From Luteibacter pinisoli (GTDB lineage: Bacteria > Pseudomonadota > Gammaproteobacteria > Xanthomonadales > Rhodanobacteraceae): a stretch of 64,000 nt of DNA. The translations under genes and the position numbers were made by a program. Under the pieces are notes generated by a model. It saw nothing but the letters and a program-made list of their open reading frames with translations. It was not told the DNA's origin and did no database searches. The stretch spans positions 2,356,001-2,420,000 of the forward strand of contig NZ_CP041046.1 in assembly GCF_006385595.1 (NCBI RefSeq), in the 5' to 3' direction. The first letter of the stretch is position 1; each line of letters opens with the position of its first letter. Shown in pieces: positions 26,833 through 34,993 of this stretch.

Positions 26833-26915
26833 GGGCACATCCATACAAAAGTGCGATAGCGCGCCGTGCACGTCGTGATGCAGCATAGCCGACGGATCCA
26901 CCGCAAGGAAAAGTT

Positions 26916-27965
26916 ATGACGGTCGCTTCGCGCAACCGGTACGCCACACGCTGGCTCGTGTTCGGCCTGCTGGTGGTGGCCGGTCTTTTCTACGTCAAGT
27001 GGTACCCGTACTACGGCCGCGCCTTCGACGCTGCCGCCCATCACTCCATCGGCCATTCCATCCTGATGGGTGATGCGGATGCCGCGCCTTCGCCCTCGTG
27101 GAGCGCCGCCGTGGATTACGCGCTGGCGTACGGCAAGGCCATCTGGAAGGCCATGGTGCTCGGCCTGCTGCTCGGGTCAGCCGTCCAGGCGCTGCTGCCC
27201 GCGACGGCGATCCAGCGCATGCTCGGCCGCGCCAATTTCGGCAGCACGCTTGCCGGCGGCCTGCTGGGCATTCCCGGCATGATGTGCACCTGCTGCGCGG
27301 CGCCCGTGGTGGCGGGCCTGCGCCAACAGCGTGCCGCGCCGGGCGCATCCGTCGCCTTCTGGCTCAGCAACACCCTGCTCAACCCTGCGACGCTCGTGTT
27401 CACCGGCTTTGTCCTCGGCTGGCAGTGGGTCGGCCTGCGCATCGCCCTGGCCATTCCCATGGTGTTTGGCCTGGGCTGGCTGGCCAACCGGCTGGCGGGG
27501 CCGGCTACCGTCGCGCCGCTCGACGTGCCCGTCGTCGCGGAGTCGCGTTCCGCCGCCAGCGTGGCGAGACGCTGGCTCGAGATCTTCGTTCGCATGACGC
27601 TGCGCCTGATTCCCGAGTACATCGTCATCGTCCTCGCGCTCGGCGCGGCTCGCGCCTGGTTGTTCCCGCACATTGGTCCGGAGATTGGCAACGAGTGGTA
27701 CTGGATCGCCGGACTCGCCATCGCCGGGATGCTGTTCGTCATTCCCACGGCAGGCGAGGTGCCGATCGTGCAGGCGATGCTCGCCCTCGGGATGGGCGCG
27801 GGCCCGGCCGCGGCGCTGCTGTTCACGCTGCCGCCGGTGAGCCTGCCGTCGCTGGCCATGCTCGGGCGTTCCCTGCCCTGGCGGTTGCTCGTGGCACTGG
27901 CCGCCGCCGTGGTGGCCTTCGGGGTGCTTGGCGGGGCCATCGCGGCGGCCGCGGGCATGCGTTGA
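26916..27965 (+). CDS. ArsP/DUF318-type membrane permease with a CTCC motif
   Basis: A 349-aa polytopic inner-membrane protein with about eight to ten helices in two homologous halves. The first half holds GIPGMMCTCCAAPVVAGLR, where family members usually have a CSCG-P motif that coordinates the substrate in arsenic/organoarsenical permeases. The second half holds the symmetric VIPTAGEVPIVQAMLALGMG. It is divergent from selD, separated by 83 bp, in the selenium gene block. A role in handling selenium or another thiophilic substrate is only an inference from position and the cysteines. Confidence 0.75.
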   Translation: MTVASRNRYATRWLVFGLLVVAGLFYVKWYPYYGRAFDAAAHHSIGHSILMGDADAAPSPSWSAAVDYALAYGKAIWKAMVLGLLLGSAVQALLPATAIQRMLGRANFGSTLAGGLLGIPGMMCTCCAAPVVAGLRQQRAAPGASVAFWLSNTLLNPATLVFTGFVLGWQWVGLRIALAIPMVFGLGWLANRLAGPATVAPLDVPVVAESRSAASVARRWLEIFVRMTLRLIPEYIVIVLALGAARAWLFPHIGPEIGNEWYWIAGLAIAGMLFVIPTAGEVPIVQAMLALGMGAGPAAALLFTLPPVSLPSLAMLGRSLPWRLLVALAAAVVAFGVLGGAIAAAAGMR

Positions 27966-28053
27966 CACCGGGGGAAGCCGGATTTCACAAGCCTGTGCCG
28001 CCTATCCCTGTTACACCACGCGCTTTCCCACGAACCACGCACGGAGAGCCACC

Positions 28054-28440
28054 ATGTCCAGCCAAACCCTAGACGCCGCGTTCATCGCCCAACAGAAGGC
28101 GCGTCTGGTCGAGCTTCGCCGCCAGCTTGTGTCCGTCGGCAATGCCGCGGGGTCCGATGAGCAGGCCTGGCAGACCGCCGCCGGCGGCGAGCCGCAGGAC
28201 GAGGGCGACGACGGCGAGCGCTTCGCCCAGCAGGAAGTAGACGAGGCCGTGCTCAAGCACAGCGAAGATCGCGTTGCCGCTGTCGATCGCGCGCTCGAGA
28301 AGATCGAAGAAGGCACCTACGGCCTCTCCGATGAAAGCGACGAGCCCATCCCCCGCGCGCGCCTGGAAGCCGTTCCGGAGACCATCTATACGGTCGAGGA
28401 ATCCGAAGCCCGCGAGCGCAACGCTCGCCGCGGCCTGTAA
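28054..28440 (+). CDS. DksA/TraR-family protein lacking the zinc-finger cysteines
   Basis: 128 aa with a charged N-terminal helical hairpin (AFIAQQKARLVELRRQLVSV...QQEVDEAVLKHSEDRVAAVDRALEKIEEGTYG) and a C-terminal region aligned with the DksA zinc finger. The four metal cysteines are replaced: GTYGLSDESDEPIPRARLEA stands where C-x2-C would be, and TIYTVEESEARE where the second pair would be. It may still fold and bind RNA polymerase's secondary channel. Start ATG 28054, with CGGAGAG 8 nt upstream. It is followed by a terminator hairpin. Confidence 0.75.
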   Translation: MSSQTLDAAFIAQQKARLVELRRQLVSVGNAAGSDEQAWQTAAGGEPQDEGDDGERFAQQEVDEAVLKHSEDRVAAVDRALEKIEEGTYGLSDESDEPIPRARLEAVPETIYTVEESEARERNARRGL

Positions 28441-28464
28441 GCCGATCCGGGGCTAACTCCCCAC

Positions 28465-28500
28465 CATAAGCCGGATCCCGGCTTATGGGAACCCCTTTTG
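28465..28500 (+). terminator. Probable intrinsic terminator after the DksA-like gene
   Basis: CATAAGCCGG (28465-28474) and CCGGCTTATG (28478-28487) form a perfect 10-bp stem with a 3-nt loop, 25 nt after the stop codon. A TTTT run ends at about 28499, somewhat distant because GGAACCCC intervenes. Confidence 0.55.
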
Positions 28501-28510
28501 CCTCCCCAGT

Positions 28511-28550
28511 GTTCGCCACGGGAAACGCTATGTTTCCCGTTTGGCGGAAC
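28511..28550. repeat. Extended inverted repeat upstream of the TonB-dependent receptor
   Basis: CGGGAAAC (28519-28526) and GTTTCCCG (28532-28539) pair perfectly around the loop GCTAT. The outer arms GTTCGCC (28511-28517) and GGCGGAAC (28543-28550) pair with one bulge. The result is a 40-nt stem-loop, with no U-run after it. It could be an operator, an mRNA leader structure or a second terminator. Confidence 0.6.
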
Positions 28551-28564
28551 TTTCACGTATGTAC

Positions 28565-28585
28565 GTCTAGACATATAGACGTCTA
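28565..28585. promoter_or_regulatory. Two adjacent short palindromes, possible operator
   Basis: GTCTAGAC (28565-28572) and TAGACGTCTA (28576-28585) are both perfect palindromes sharing the TAGAC/GTCTA half-site, with centres about 12 bp apart. They lie about 90 bp before the receptor start in a locally AT-rich stretch. This arrangement suits a dimeric repressor or activator bound on one face of the helix. Confidence 0.4.
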
Positions 28586-28672
28586 TTCGATATTCCTTGT
28601 TGGCGCCTACCGCATCGCAACATGAACGATGCATCCACCCGCGCCTCACTCCGAATATCAGGGGAAGCTGTT

Positions 28673-31600
28673 TTGAAGCCTAATGCCGCATTTTCTGCCC
28701 GCACCCGCCTGTTCGTCGCGGTGATCGCGATCCTTGGGGCTGCCCACGCGCAGGCCCAGTCCACCACGGGCACCATCACCGGCCAGGCCCCTGTCGATGC
28801 GGGCGAAAGCGTGCTCATCCAGGGCGATTCGGGCCTGGCGCGCGAGGTCACCGTCGATGACAAGGGGCGCTACGCCGCAGGCCAGCTACCCCTGGGCACG
28901 TACACCGTCACCCTGAAAAAGAGCGGCGCGGAGGTCCAGAAGCGCAGCGGCGTCACCCTGCGCGTCGGCGCCTCGGTCGATGTGTCGTTTACCGCCGCCC
29001 CGGTCCAGAGCCTTGACTCCGTCACGGTCTCGCAGAACATCACGCCGCCGATCGATGTCGCCGCCGTGGACTCCCGCAGTGTCATCACGGCCGACCAGCT
29101 GGCAAAGCTCCCGCTCGCGCGCAACGCGGATGAAGTCGCCCGGCTTGCCCCCGGCGTGGTGCTGAACAGCGGCGGATACACCGGCCCGACCGGCCAGCGC
29201 ATCAACAGCTTTGGCGGATCCGCGGCGAGCGAGAACGCGTATTACATCAACGGCTACAACGTGACGGACCCCCAGCGCGGCATGGGCGGCATCTCCCTGC
29301 CCTATGGCGCCATCGACCAGCAGGAGATCTATACGGGCGGATACAGCGCCCAGTACGGCCGCTCCGATGGCGGCGTCATCAACCAGGTGGGCAAGCGCGG
29401 CACCAACGACTGGCATTACGGCGCGCAGATCCTCTGGGAACCCGCCTTTGCGCGGGCGGATTCGGTCAACACGTTCTACACCAACGGCCTGACCGCCTCG
29501 CCTGTCGCCGGGTCCCTGTACAAGCCCAACCGCGAGAACCGGGACTGGGTGACCACGGTCAGCACCTACGTCGGCGGCCCGCTGATCAAGGACAAGCTGT
29601 TCTTCTTCCTCGCCGGGGAGTTCGAGCGCGAACAGGGCACGACGCATAACGCGGTGGATAACGTCAGCCCGGACGTTCACTACCGCTACGACTCCCCGCG
29701 CTGGTACGGCAAGATCGACTGGAACATCACGGACAACAACATCCTGGAAGTCACCAGCGCCTCGAGCAAGCGCGAAACCCAGGGCAGCATCTACGACTAC
29801 GATTACAGCGCCCTGCAGCGCGGCGAGCGCATCGGTACGGCCGACAACACCAAGACCGGCGGCGACCTGTGGTCAGCCAAATACACCGGCTACATCACCG
29901 ACAACCTCACCATCTCTGCCCTGTACGGCAAGATGAAGCTCGACCAGTACGACCAGCCGGGTGACTATGATGGCTCGCTCACCTACGCGGACGGCCTCAT
30001 CAACCAGAATCCCGCGCTCAACGGTGGTTCGCCGATCGGCAACAACCAGACGGTCCAGACCATCATCAACCCCGGCCGTAGCACGCGAAGCACGAACACG
30101 CGCATCGATATCACCTACACCCTGGGCGACCACACGCTAAGCGCGGGTATGGATAACCAGGTGACGCGGGCCATCGACCAGGGCTCTACCGCATCGGGTG
30201 ATGGCTACTACTGGACGTACGGCCAGGCGGATCCGAACATTCCCATTTCCACCGGGCTGAACGTCCCGGCGCCCGGCGGCTTCCCGAATGGCCAGGAAGG
30301 CTATTACGTGGTTCGCCATGTGGCGAGCTCACTGGCCAGCGTCCGCGCCACGCAGCGTGCGCAGTACGTCGAGGACAAGTGGCAGGTCAGCGATCAGTGG
30401 CTGTTGTCACTCGGCCTGCGCAATGACCAGTTCGAAAACTTCAACCGCGATGGCGATTCGTATGTCAGCCAGCATCGCCCCCAGTGGGCGCCACGCCTCG
30501 GCTTCAGCTGGGATGTGAATGGCGATGCGAGCTTCAAGGTGTTCGGCAATGCGGGGCGTTACTACCTTGGCCTGCCCCTGAATCCCGGCCTCAATGCCGC
30601 CGGCGCCGCACTCAGCACCTCGCAGTACTTCACGTACGGCGGTATCGACTCGCAGGGCCTGCCCACCGGCCTCACGGCGTTTTCGGCACCCGTTTCCTCG
30701 AACAACTACTACGGCATCCTGCCCGATGCGCGTACCGTCACCGCCAAGAACCTGAAGTCCGAGTACCAGGACGAGTTCATCCTTGGCTTCCAGAAGACCC
30801 TCGGCGCCGACTGGGTGTACGGCGCCAAAGCCACGCAACGCATCCTGCGCAGCGCCATCGACGACTATTGCGACGTCGATCGCATCACGGCCAAGGCGGC
30901 GTCGCTCGGTTACGACGTGACCTCGACGAACAGCTGCTACCTGTTCAACCCGGGTCGCGCGAACACCTTCAACCTGATCGACGCAAGCGGTAACGTGGTG
31001 AACGTGCCGCTGAGCAACGAAGAACTGGGATTCCAGGGGCTGAAGCGCCGCTACTACTCGCTGGAGGGCTTCTTCGAGCATCCGTTCGACGGCAGCTGGT
31101 ACGCGAAGCTGGACTACGTGTTCTCGCGCAGCTACGGCAACACCGAGGGCCAGCTGCGCTCCGACCTGCAGCAGACGGCCGCTTCCACCAGTGAAGACTG
31201 GGACAACAGCTACATCATGGAGCACACCAACGGGGTCACCAATAACGACCACCGCCATCAGATCAAGCTCTATGGTTACTACCAGCTCACCTCCGAATGG
31301 CTGGTCTCGGCCAACCTCAGCCTCGTCTCCGGCTCGCCGAAGATCTGCCTGGGCTACTACGGCCCGGACCTCTCCGACCCGGGCAAATACGGTGGCTCGT
31401 ACCACTACTGCAACGGCCAGCCGTCGCCGCCGGGGTCGCAGGGACGCCTGCCGTGGATCCGCCAGCTCGACATCGGCACGACGTATCGCCCGACCTTTGC
31501 CGACGGCAAGCTCGCCTTCACCGCGAGCGTGTTCAACGTGGCCAATGAGCAGCGCCCGTTGAATATCTACCCGTACTCGCAGACGGACCCCGGCGTCGCC

Positions 31601-31675
31601 GACCCGCAATACGGGCAGGCGCAGGTCAGGCAGTTGCCGCGTTACGTGCGGTTCGGGGTGAGCTACGACTTCTGA
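28673..31675 (+). CDS. Oar-type TonB-dependent receptor
   Basis: About 1,000 aa. An outer-membrane receptor for active uptake. Signal peptide (ARTRLFVAVIAILGAAHAQAQ), then a carboxypeptidase-regulatory-like beta-sandwich (TVDDKGRYAAGQLPLGTYTVTL), a plug domain (SRSVITADQLAKLPLARNADEVARLAPGV, YINGYNVTDPQ, YSAQYGRSDGGVINQ), and a large beta-barrel ending in the outer-membrane signature VRFGVSYDF. I prefer the TTG at 28673, which has AGGGGAAG six nt upstream and gives an ordinary signal peptide. The ATG at 28622 has no ribosome site. The Oar family is linked to protein or oligosaccharide uptake; the substrate is unknown. Confidence 0.88.
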   Translation: MKPNAAFSARTRLFVAVIAILGAAHAQAQSTTGTITGQAPVDAGESVLIQGDSGLAREVTVDDKGRYAAGQLPLGTYTVTLKKSGAEVQKRSGVTLRVGASVDVSFTAAPVQSLDSVTVSQNITPPIDVAAVDSRSVITADQLAKLPLARNADEVARLAPGVVLNSGGYTGPTGQRINSFGGSAASENAYYINGYNVTDPQRGMGGISLPYGAIDQQEIYTGGYSAQYGRSDGGVINQVGKRGTNDWHYGAQILWEPAFARADSVNTFYTNGLTASPVAGSLYKPNRENRDWVTTVSTYVGGPLIKDKLFFFLAGEFEREQGTTHNAVDNVSPDVHYRYDSPRWYGKIDWNITDNNILEVTSASSKRETQGSIYDYDYSALQRGERIGTADNTKTGGDLWSAKYTGYITDNLTISALYGKMKLDQYDQPGDYDGSLTYADGLINQNPALNGGSPIGNNQTVQTIINPGRSTRSTNTRIDITYTLGDHTLSAGMDNQVTRAIDQGSTASGDGYYWTYGQADPNIPISTGLNVPAPGGFPNGQEGYYVVRHVASSLASVRATQRAQYVEDKWQVSDQWLLSLGLRNDQFENFNRDGDSYVSQHRPQWAPRLGFSWDVNGDASFKVFGNAGRYYLGLPLNPGLNAAGAALSTSQYFTYGGIDSQGLPTGLTAFSAPVSSNNYYGILPDARTVTAKNLKSEYQDEFILGFQKTLGADWVYGAKATQRILRSAIDDYCDVDRITAKAASLGYDVTSTNSCYLFNPGRANTFNLIDASGNVVNVPLSNEELGFQGLKRRYYSLEGFFEHPFDGSWYAKLDYVFSRSYGNTEGQLRSDLQQTAASTSEDWDNSYIMEHTNGVTNNDHRHQIKLYGYYQLTSEWLVSANLSLVSGSPKICLGYYGPDLSDPGKYGGSYHYCNGQPSPPGSQGRLPWIRQLDIGTTYRPTFADGKLAFTASVFNVANEQRPLNIYPYSQTDPGVADPQYGQAQVRQLPRYVRFGVSYDF

Positions 31676-31692
31676 GCCCGGGGGGCGGGCTC
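31674..31692. terminator. Short GC hairpin spanning both stops of convergent genes
   Basis: GAGCCCG (31674-31680) pairs with CGGGCTC (31686-31692) around five G. It overlaps the TGA of the receptor gene and the stop of the minus-strand TonB-C gene. Probably a bidirectional terminator, although no U-run is seen. Confidence 0.45.
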
Positions 31693-32461
31693 ACTGATCG
31701 TCGGCAGGCGTCCAGCTTCGAGTGCAATCGGTGCCGCAGTCGGTCTGCAGGGCAAACGTGATCGGCACGCGTACGCTCAGGCGCCGGCCCAGAGTCGGGC
31801 GAAACACCCAATGGCGCGCCGCATCCAGCGCGGCGCTGTCGAGGCGCGGGTCGCCGCTGCTGGTTTCGAGCTTGACGTCGGTGGGCGTACCGAGGTTGCC
31901 GAAGACAATAAGCACCATGGTCTTGCCGGTGGCGCGATCGGTGACGGCCGTCTTCGGATAGACGGGGCGCGGGGCATACAGCGGCGCGCTGGCCTTCGTG
32001 ATCGCCTCACGACTGCCCTTCTGCGTGAACGAGGTGAAGGGGTCGCTGGCATGCCCCGTGGCCACGTCAATCAGCAGGGCCATGGCGAACGATGGCGCGC
32101 TCACAGGAAGCGGGGGAAACGACTGACTGACGAAACGCCGCGCTACGCAACGTGCGAAAGGTGTATCTGGCATCACCCGGGCATGGCGCACCACGCCGCC
32201 CGGATACACCACGCCACTGACAACCAGGCCGTCCATGTCCTCCGGCGGGTCAAACGCGGCACAGAGGTTGATCATCGCCTTGGTGTTGTCCATGCCGGCA
32301 CCGGCGTAGAGCACGGCGTTGTACTGCTTGCCGAGTGTCGTGGCACTGGTGACCGAGGCCTGGGCAAGCACGGTCTCGAGGCTCGTGTCGGCAGCCACCG
32401 CCGCCCCCGCGACACACGCGAGCGCCAGGCATCCCACCCGGACCACACCCATGGATTGCAT
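31691..32461 (-). CDS. Secreted TonB C-terminal-domain protein
   Basis: 256 aa from the ATG complementary to 32459-32461, which has a GGAGGGGG ribosome site just upstream. The signal peptide is cleaved near VAAADT. The C-terminal 90 residues form a TonB_C domain (PRPVYPKTAVTDRATGKTMVLIVFGNLGTPTDVKLETSSG and then LDSAALDAARHWVFRPTL). An earlier region (DGLVVSGVVYPGGVVRHARVMPDTPFARCVARRF) looks like a second, diverged copy. It has no N-terminal TonB transmembrane anchor motif beyond the signal, and its partner is unknown. It converges on the Oar-like receptor gene, so a functional link is possible. Confidence 0.75.
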   Translation of the reverse strand: MQSMGVVRVGCLALACVAGAAVAADTSLETVLAQASVTSATTLGKQYNAVLYAGAGMDNTKAMINLCAAFDPPEDMDGLVVSGVVYPGGVVRHARVMPDTPFARCVARRFVSQSFPPLPVSAPSFAMALLIDVATGHASDPFTSFTQKGSREAITKASAPLYAPRPVYPKTAVTDRATGKTMVLIVFGNLGTPTDVKLETSSGDPRLDSAALDAARHWVFRPTLGRRLSVRVPITFALQTDCGTDCTRSWTPADDQ

Positions 32462-32587
32462 CGCCCCCTCCCCCTGCCGGAAGACCACGTCAGCCGCCAC
32501 CGTCACTGATTCTAGTCACTATCGCCCGGCTTTCGGGAAGGCATTCGATTAGCCCAGAAGGACTATCACTCCGTGCCGCTGCCGTCC

Positions 32588-34126
32588 CTAGGCCTTTGGT
32601 CGGTCCCGGATCATCAGCGCCGCCGTCAGGGCCGACAGCAGCGCAAGGACGGTCGACAGGATCATCACCTGCCGGAATCCCGCGACAAAGGACGCGTCAA
32701 CGACTCGCTTTGCCGCCTCGGCGCCAGGTGGCAATTCGATGCCGGCGAGCTTCGCCTTCTGCGCAAGGATGGTTTCCACTGACTCCCGCGGCAGGTGCAT
32801 GTCGGCGAGGCTGTGCTTCAGCGCCGCGTCAAAACCGTGCGTGAGCAGCACACCGAAGACCGCGATCGCGATCAGGCCCGCAACGCGCGACATGGCGTTA
32901 TTGACCCCCGACGCGGTGCCGGCAAGCGTAGGGTCCAGCGCGTTCATCACGGTGGTCGTCAGGGGCGCGATGGTGATGCTCATGCCCAGGCCCAGCACCG
33001 TCGCCGCGGGGAAAAAGGTTGTCCAATACGACCCGCCGACGCCGGGCACGGCATAAAGCGCGAAGCCCGCCGCCGCGATGATCGGGCCGACGACCAGGGG
33101 CAGGCGTGCGCCGACAAGGTCCACCAATCGGCCTGACACGCGAGAAAGCAGGAACATGATGACGATAAACGGCAGCAACGACGCCCCGGCACCGGTCGCA
33201 CCGTAGCCCTGCACCTGGATCAGGTTCAGGGGCACGAAGAACATGCTGCCACCCAACGAGGCATACAGCAGCAGCGTGAGCAGGTTCGCCCCGGCGAAAT
33301 TGCGGTCCCGGAACAGGCCCAGCGGCAGCATGGGGGATGCCACGCGCCGCTCGACGACGACAAAGGCCACCAGCGCGACCACGCCGACGGCGGCCGCCCC
33401 CACGACAGCGGGCGCGAGCCATCCGAGTTGCGGCGCTTCGATCAGGGCATAGACGACGCCAGCCAGGCCCAGCGTAGCGAGCACCGCACCGAGCACGTCC
33501 ACTCGGCCGGCGTCGGCGCCCTTGCTCTCCGGGACGCGCCACTGGCAGATGGCGACCAGCGCAATGCCCAGGGGGAGGTTGATGAGGAACGCCCAGTGCC
33601 ACGAAAAATGTTCGACCAGGAAGCCGCCGAGGACAGGGCCGATCGCAGCCGTGACGCCACTGAAGGCCGACCACGTGCCGATCGCCCTACCCCGGCGTTC
33701 CTTCGGGTAGGCCGACGTGAGCAGGGACAGGCTCCCCGGCACGAGCAGCGCGGCGCCCAGGCCTTGCGCCCCGCGCGCCACGATAAGCGCCACGATGCCT
33801 GGCGAGGCCGCACACGCCAGCGAGGCCAGCGTGAATACCACGGCGCCCACGGCAAATACCCGGCGCCTGCCGAACCGGTCGCCGAGTACGCCGCCGACGA
33901 GAAGCAGCGCTGACAGGAGCAGCGCGTACGACTCCATCACCCATTGCGCATCCGCGGACGTCGCCTGCATGGCCCGCTGGATGGCCGGCAAGGCCACGTT
34001 GACGATCGTGCCGTCCACAAACGCCATGCCCGAGCCGATCACGGCCACGACGAGGGTCCAGCGCCGGGCGCTCTCCGTGCAGTTTGCGGAAGGATCGGCG
34101 GGGGCGGCGTGGCTGGACGGGGTCAT
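32588..34126 (-). CDS. MFS exporter, DHA2 (EmrB/QacA) family
   Basis: A 512-aa, 14-helix drug:H+ antiporter. Helix 1 contains GSGMAFVDGTIVNVALPAIQRAM (DHA2 motif D1). The loop between helices 2 and 3 has motif A, GDRFGRRRVF. Helix 5 carries SGVTAAIGPVLGGFLVEHFSW (antiporter motif C). It has no adaptor or outer-membrane partner nearby, unlike the emrB-like paralogue at 5.6-7.1 kb, so it probably exports into the periplasm by itself. Confidence 0.88.
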   Translation of the reverse strand: MTPSSHAAPADPSANCTESARRWTLVVAVIGSGMAFVDGTIVNVALPAIQRAMQATSADAQWVMESYALLLSALLLVGGVLGDRFGRRRVFAVGAVVFTLASLACAASPGIVALIVARGAQGLGAALLVPGSLSLLTSAYPKERRGRAIGTWSAFSGVTAAIGPVLGGFLVEHFSWHWAFLINLPLGIALVAICQWRVPESKGADAGRVDVLGAVLATLGLAGVVYALIEAPQLGWLAPAVVGAAAVGVVALVAFVVVERRVASPMLPLGLFRDRNFAGANLLTLLLYASLGGSMFFVPLNLIQVQGYGATGAGASLLPFIVIMFLLSRVSGRLVDLVGARLPLVVGPIIAAAGFALYAVPGVGGSYWTTFFPAATVLGLGMSITIAPLTTTVMNALDPTLAGTASGVNNAMSRVAGLIAIAVFGVLLTHGFDAALKHSLADMHLPRESVETILAQKAKLAGIELPPGAEAAKRVVDASFVAGFRQVMILSTVLALLSALTAALMIRDRPKA

Positions 34127-34319
34127 GAAGCGAGACTACCGCGTTACGGCGTCGGCCGGATTGCACGCGGCGTACGTGGGCAAGGCACCGGCCTGACAAG
34201 CCGCAGGCGAAACCTCACATTGGTGCACGCGGCCGGACTACATTCCTTACCGCTAAAGGAAGCTAGGCTGATTGTCAGTCGCTCGTCACTCTATGTTTCC
34301 AGATGAGGAGAGACGAGGG

Positions 34320-34709
34320 ATGCACTGGCTGATCATGTCCATCGTTGTGCCAGCCGCCGCCGGGCCCGCGCTTTTCTGGATCATTTGGCTGGCTCGTTGG
34401 AAGGATCGACACAACGTCCATCCTTTTCTCGTGGTGAAAGATGGACAGCTTGGCTGGGCCACCATCGCTGTGTGCTCGGGCTGCTGGCTGGAGGTTCCCG
34501 ACGATTGGTCAGGCTTGAAGTGGTTGCTAGGCGCACTGAGCCTCCTCTCAACCACATGGTGCGTGCTGGGCGCGGTAGAGCCGGTGCCGTATCCACACCT
34601 ACCCATGCACGGAAGGAGACTCTGGCGCTTTTCGCTCGTCGTTTACGTACTAGCAAGTGCGGTGTACGCGTTTGTCCATTTAATGCCTGGAGTCAGCCAT
34701 GGCCACTAG
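34320..34709 (+). CDS. Small integral membrane protein, unknown family
   Basis: 129 aa from ATG 34320, with a GAGGAG ribosome site about 9 nt upstream. Earlier in-frame starts (34272, 34293) lack one. Four hydrophobic stretches are visible (about 2-22, 42-58, 65-80 and 101-122). No recognised motif. The last 11 nt overlap the start of the next small membrane-protein gene. Base composition is visibly less GC-rich than in the neighbours. Confidence 0.55.
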   Translation: MHWLIMSIVVPAAAGPALFWIIWLARWKDRHNVHPFLVVKDGQLGWATIAVCSGCWLEVPDDWSGLKWLLGALSLLSTTWCVLGAVEPVPYPHLPMHGRRLWRFSLVVYVLASAVYAFVHLMPGVSHGH

Positions 34710-34914
34710 TTCGAACCCTTCCTCGCCACATTTGGCCGGCACCATGCGCTGTGGCGCATGCGGCGCCGAGTCACCGGGTGAGGAGTTCGCCTTTTCACCG
34801 TACCGGACGTGGATCCTGAACATTGGCGCCGCTGTAGTGGTGGCTGCGTTGGCCGTTTTCATTGTTGTCGTCCTAACAACGTTACCGGCACATCATTACC
34901 TCCCACGTCATTGA
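34699..34914 (+). CDS. Small CxxC membrane protein, unknown function
   Basis: 71 aa: a polar N-terminus with MRCGACGAESPGEEF (a zinc-ribbon-like CxxC knuckle, but only one pair), then one transmembrane helix (WILNIGAAVVVAALAVFIVVVL, about 37-58) and a short His-rich tail. It overlaps the upstream membrane-protein gene by 11 nt, so they are probably co-translated. Confidence 0.55.
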   Translation: MATSSNPSSPHLAGTMRCGACGAESPGEEFAFSPYRTWILNIGAAVVVAALAVFIVVVLTTLPAHHYLPRH

Positions 34915-34941
34915 GGCCCCTCTCTCGTCGATCCATACTGA

Positions 34942-34955
34942 CCACCGGCCGGTGG
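34942..34955. repeat. 14-bp perfect palindrome before the MmyB-like regulator
   Basis: CCACCGGCCGGTGG is a perfect palindrome 38 bp before the regulator's GTG start, and a related CCGGTGGCCGG follows. It could be an autoregulatory operator or a hairpin ending the upstream small-gene pair. Confidence 0.35.
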
Positions 34956-34993
34956 GTACCGGTGGCCGGCATCATTTACGACGGGAGCGTCTC

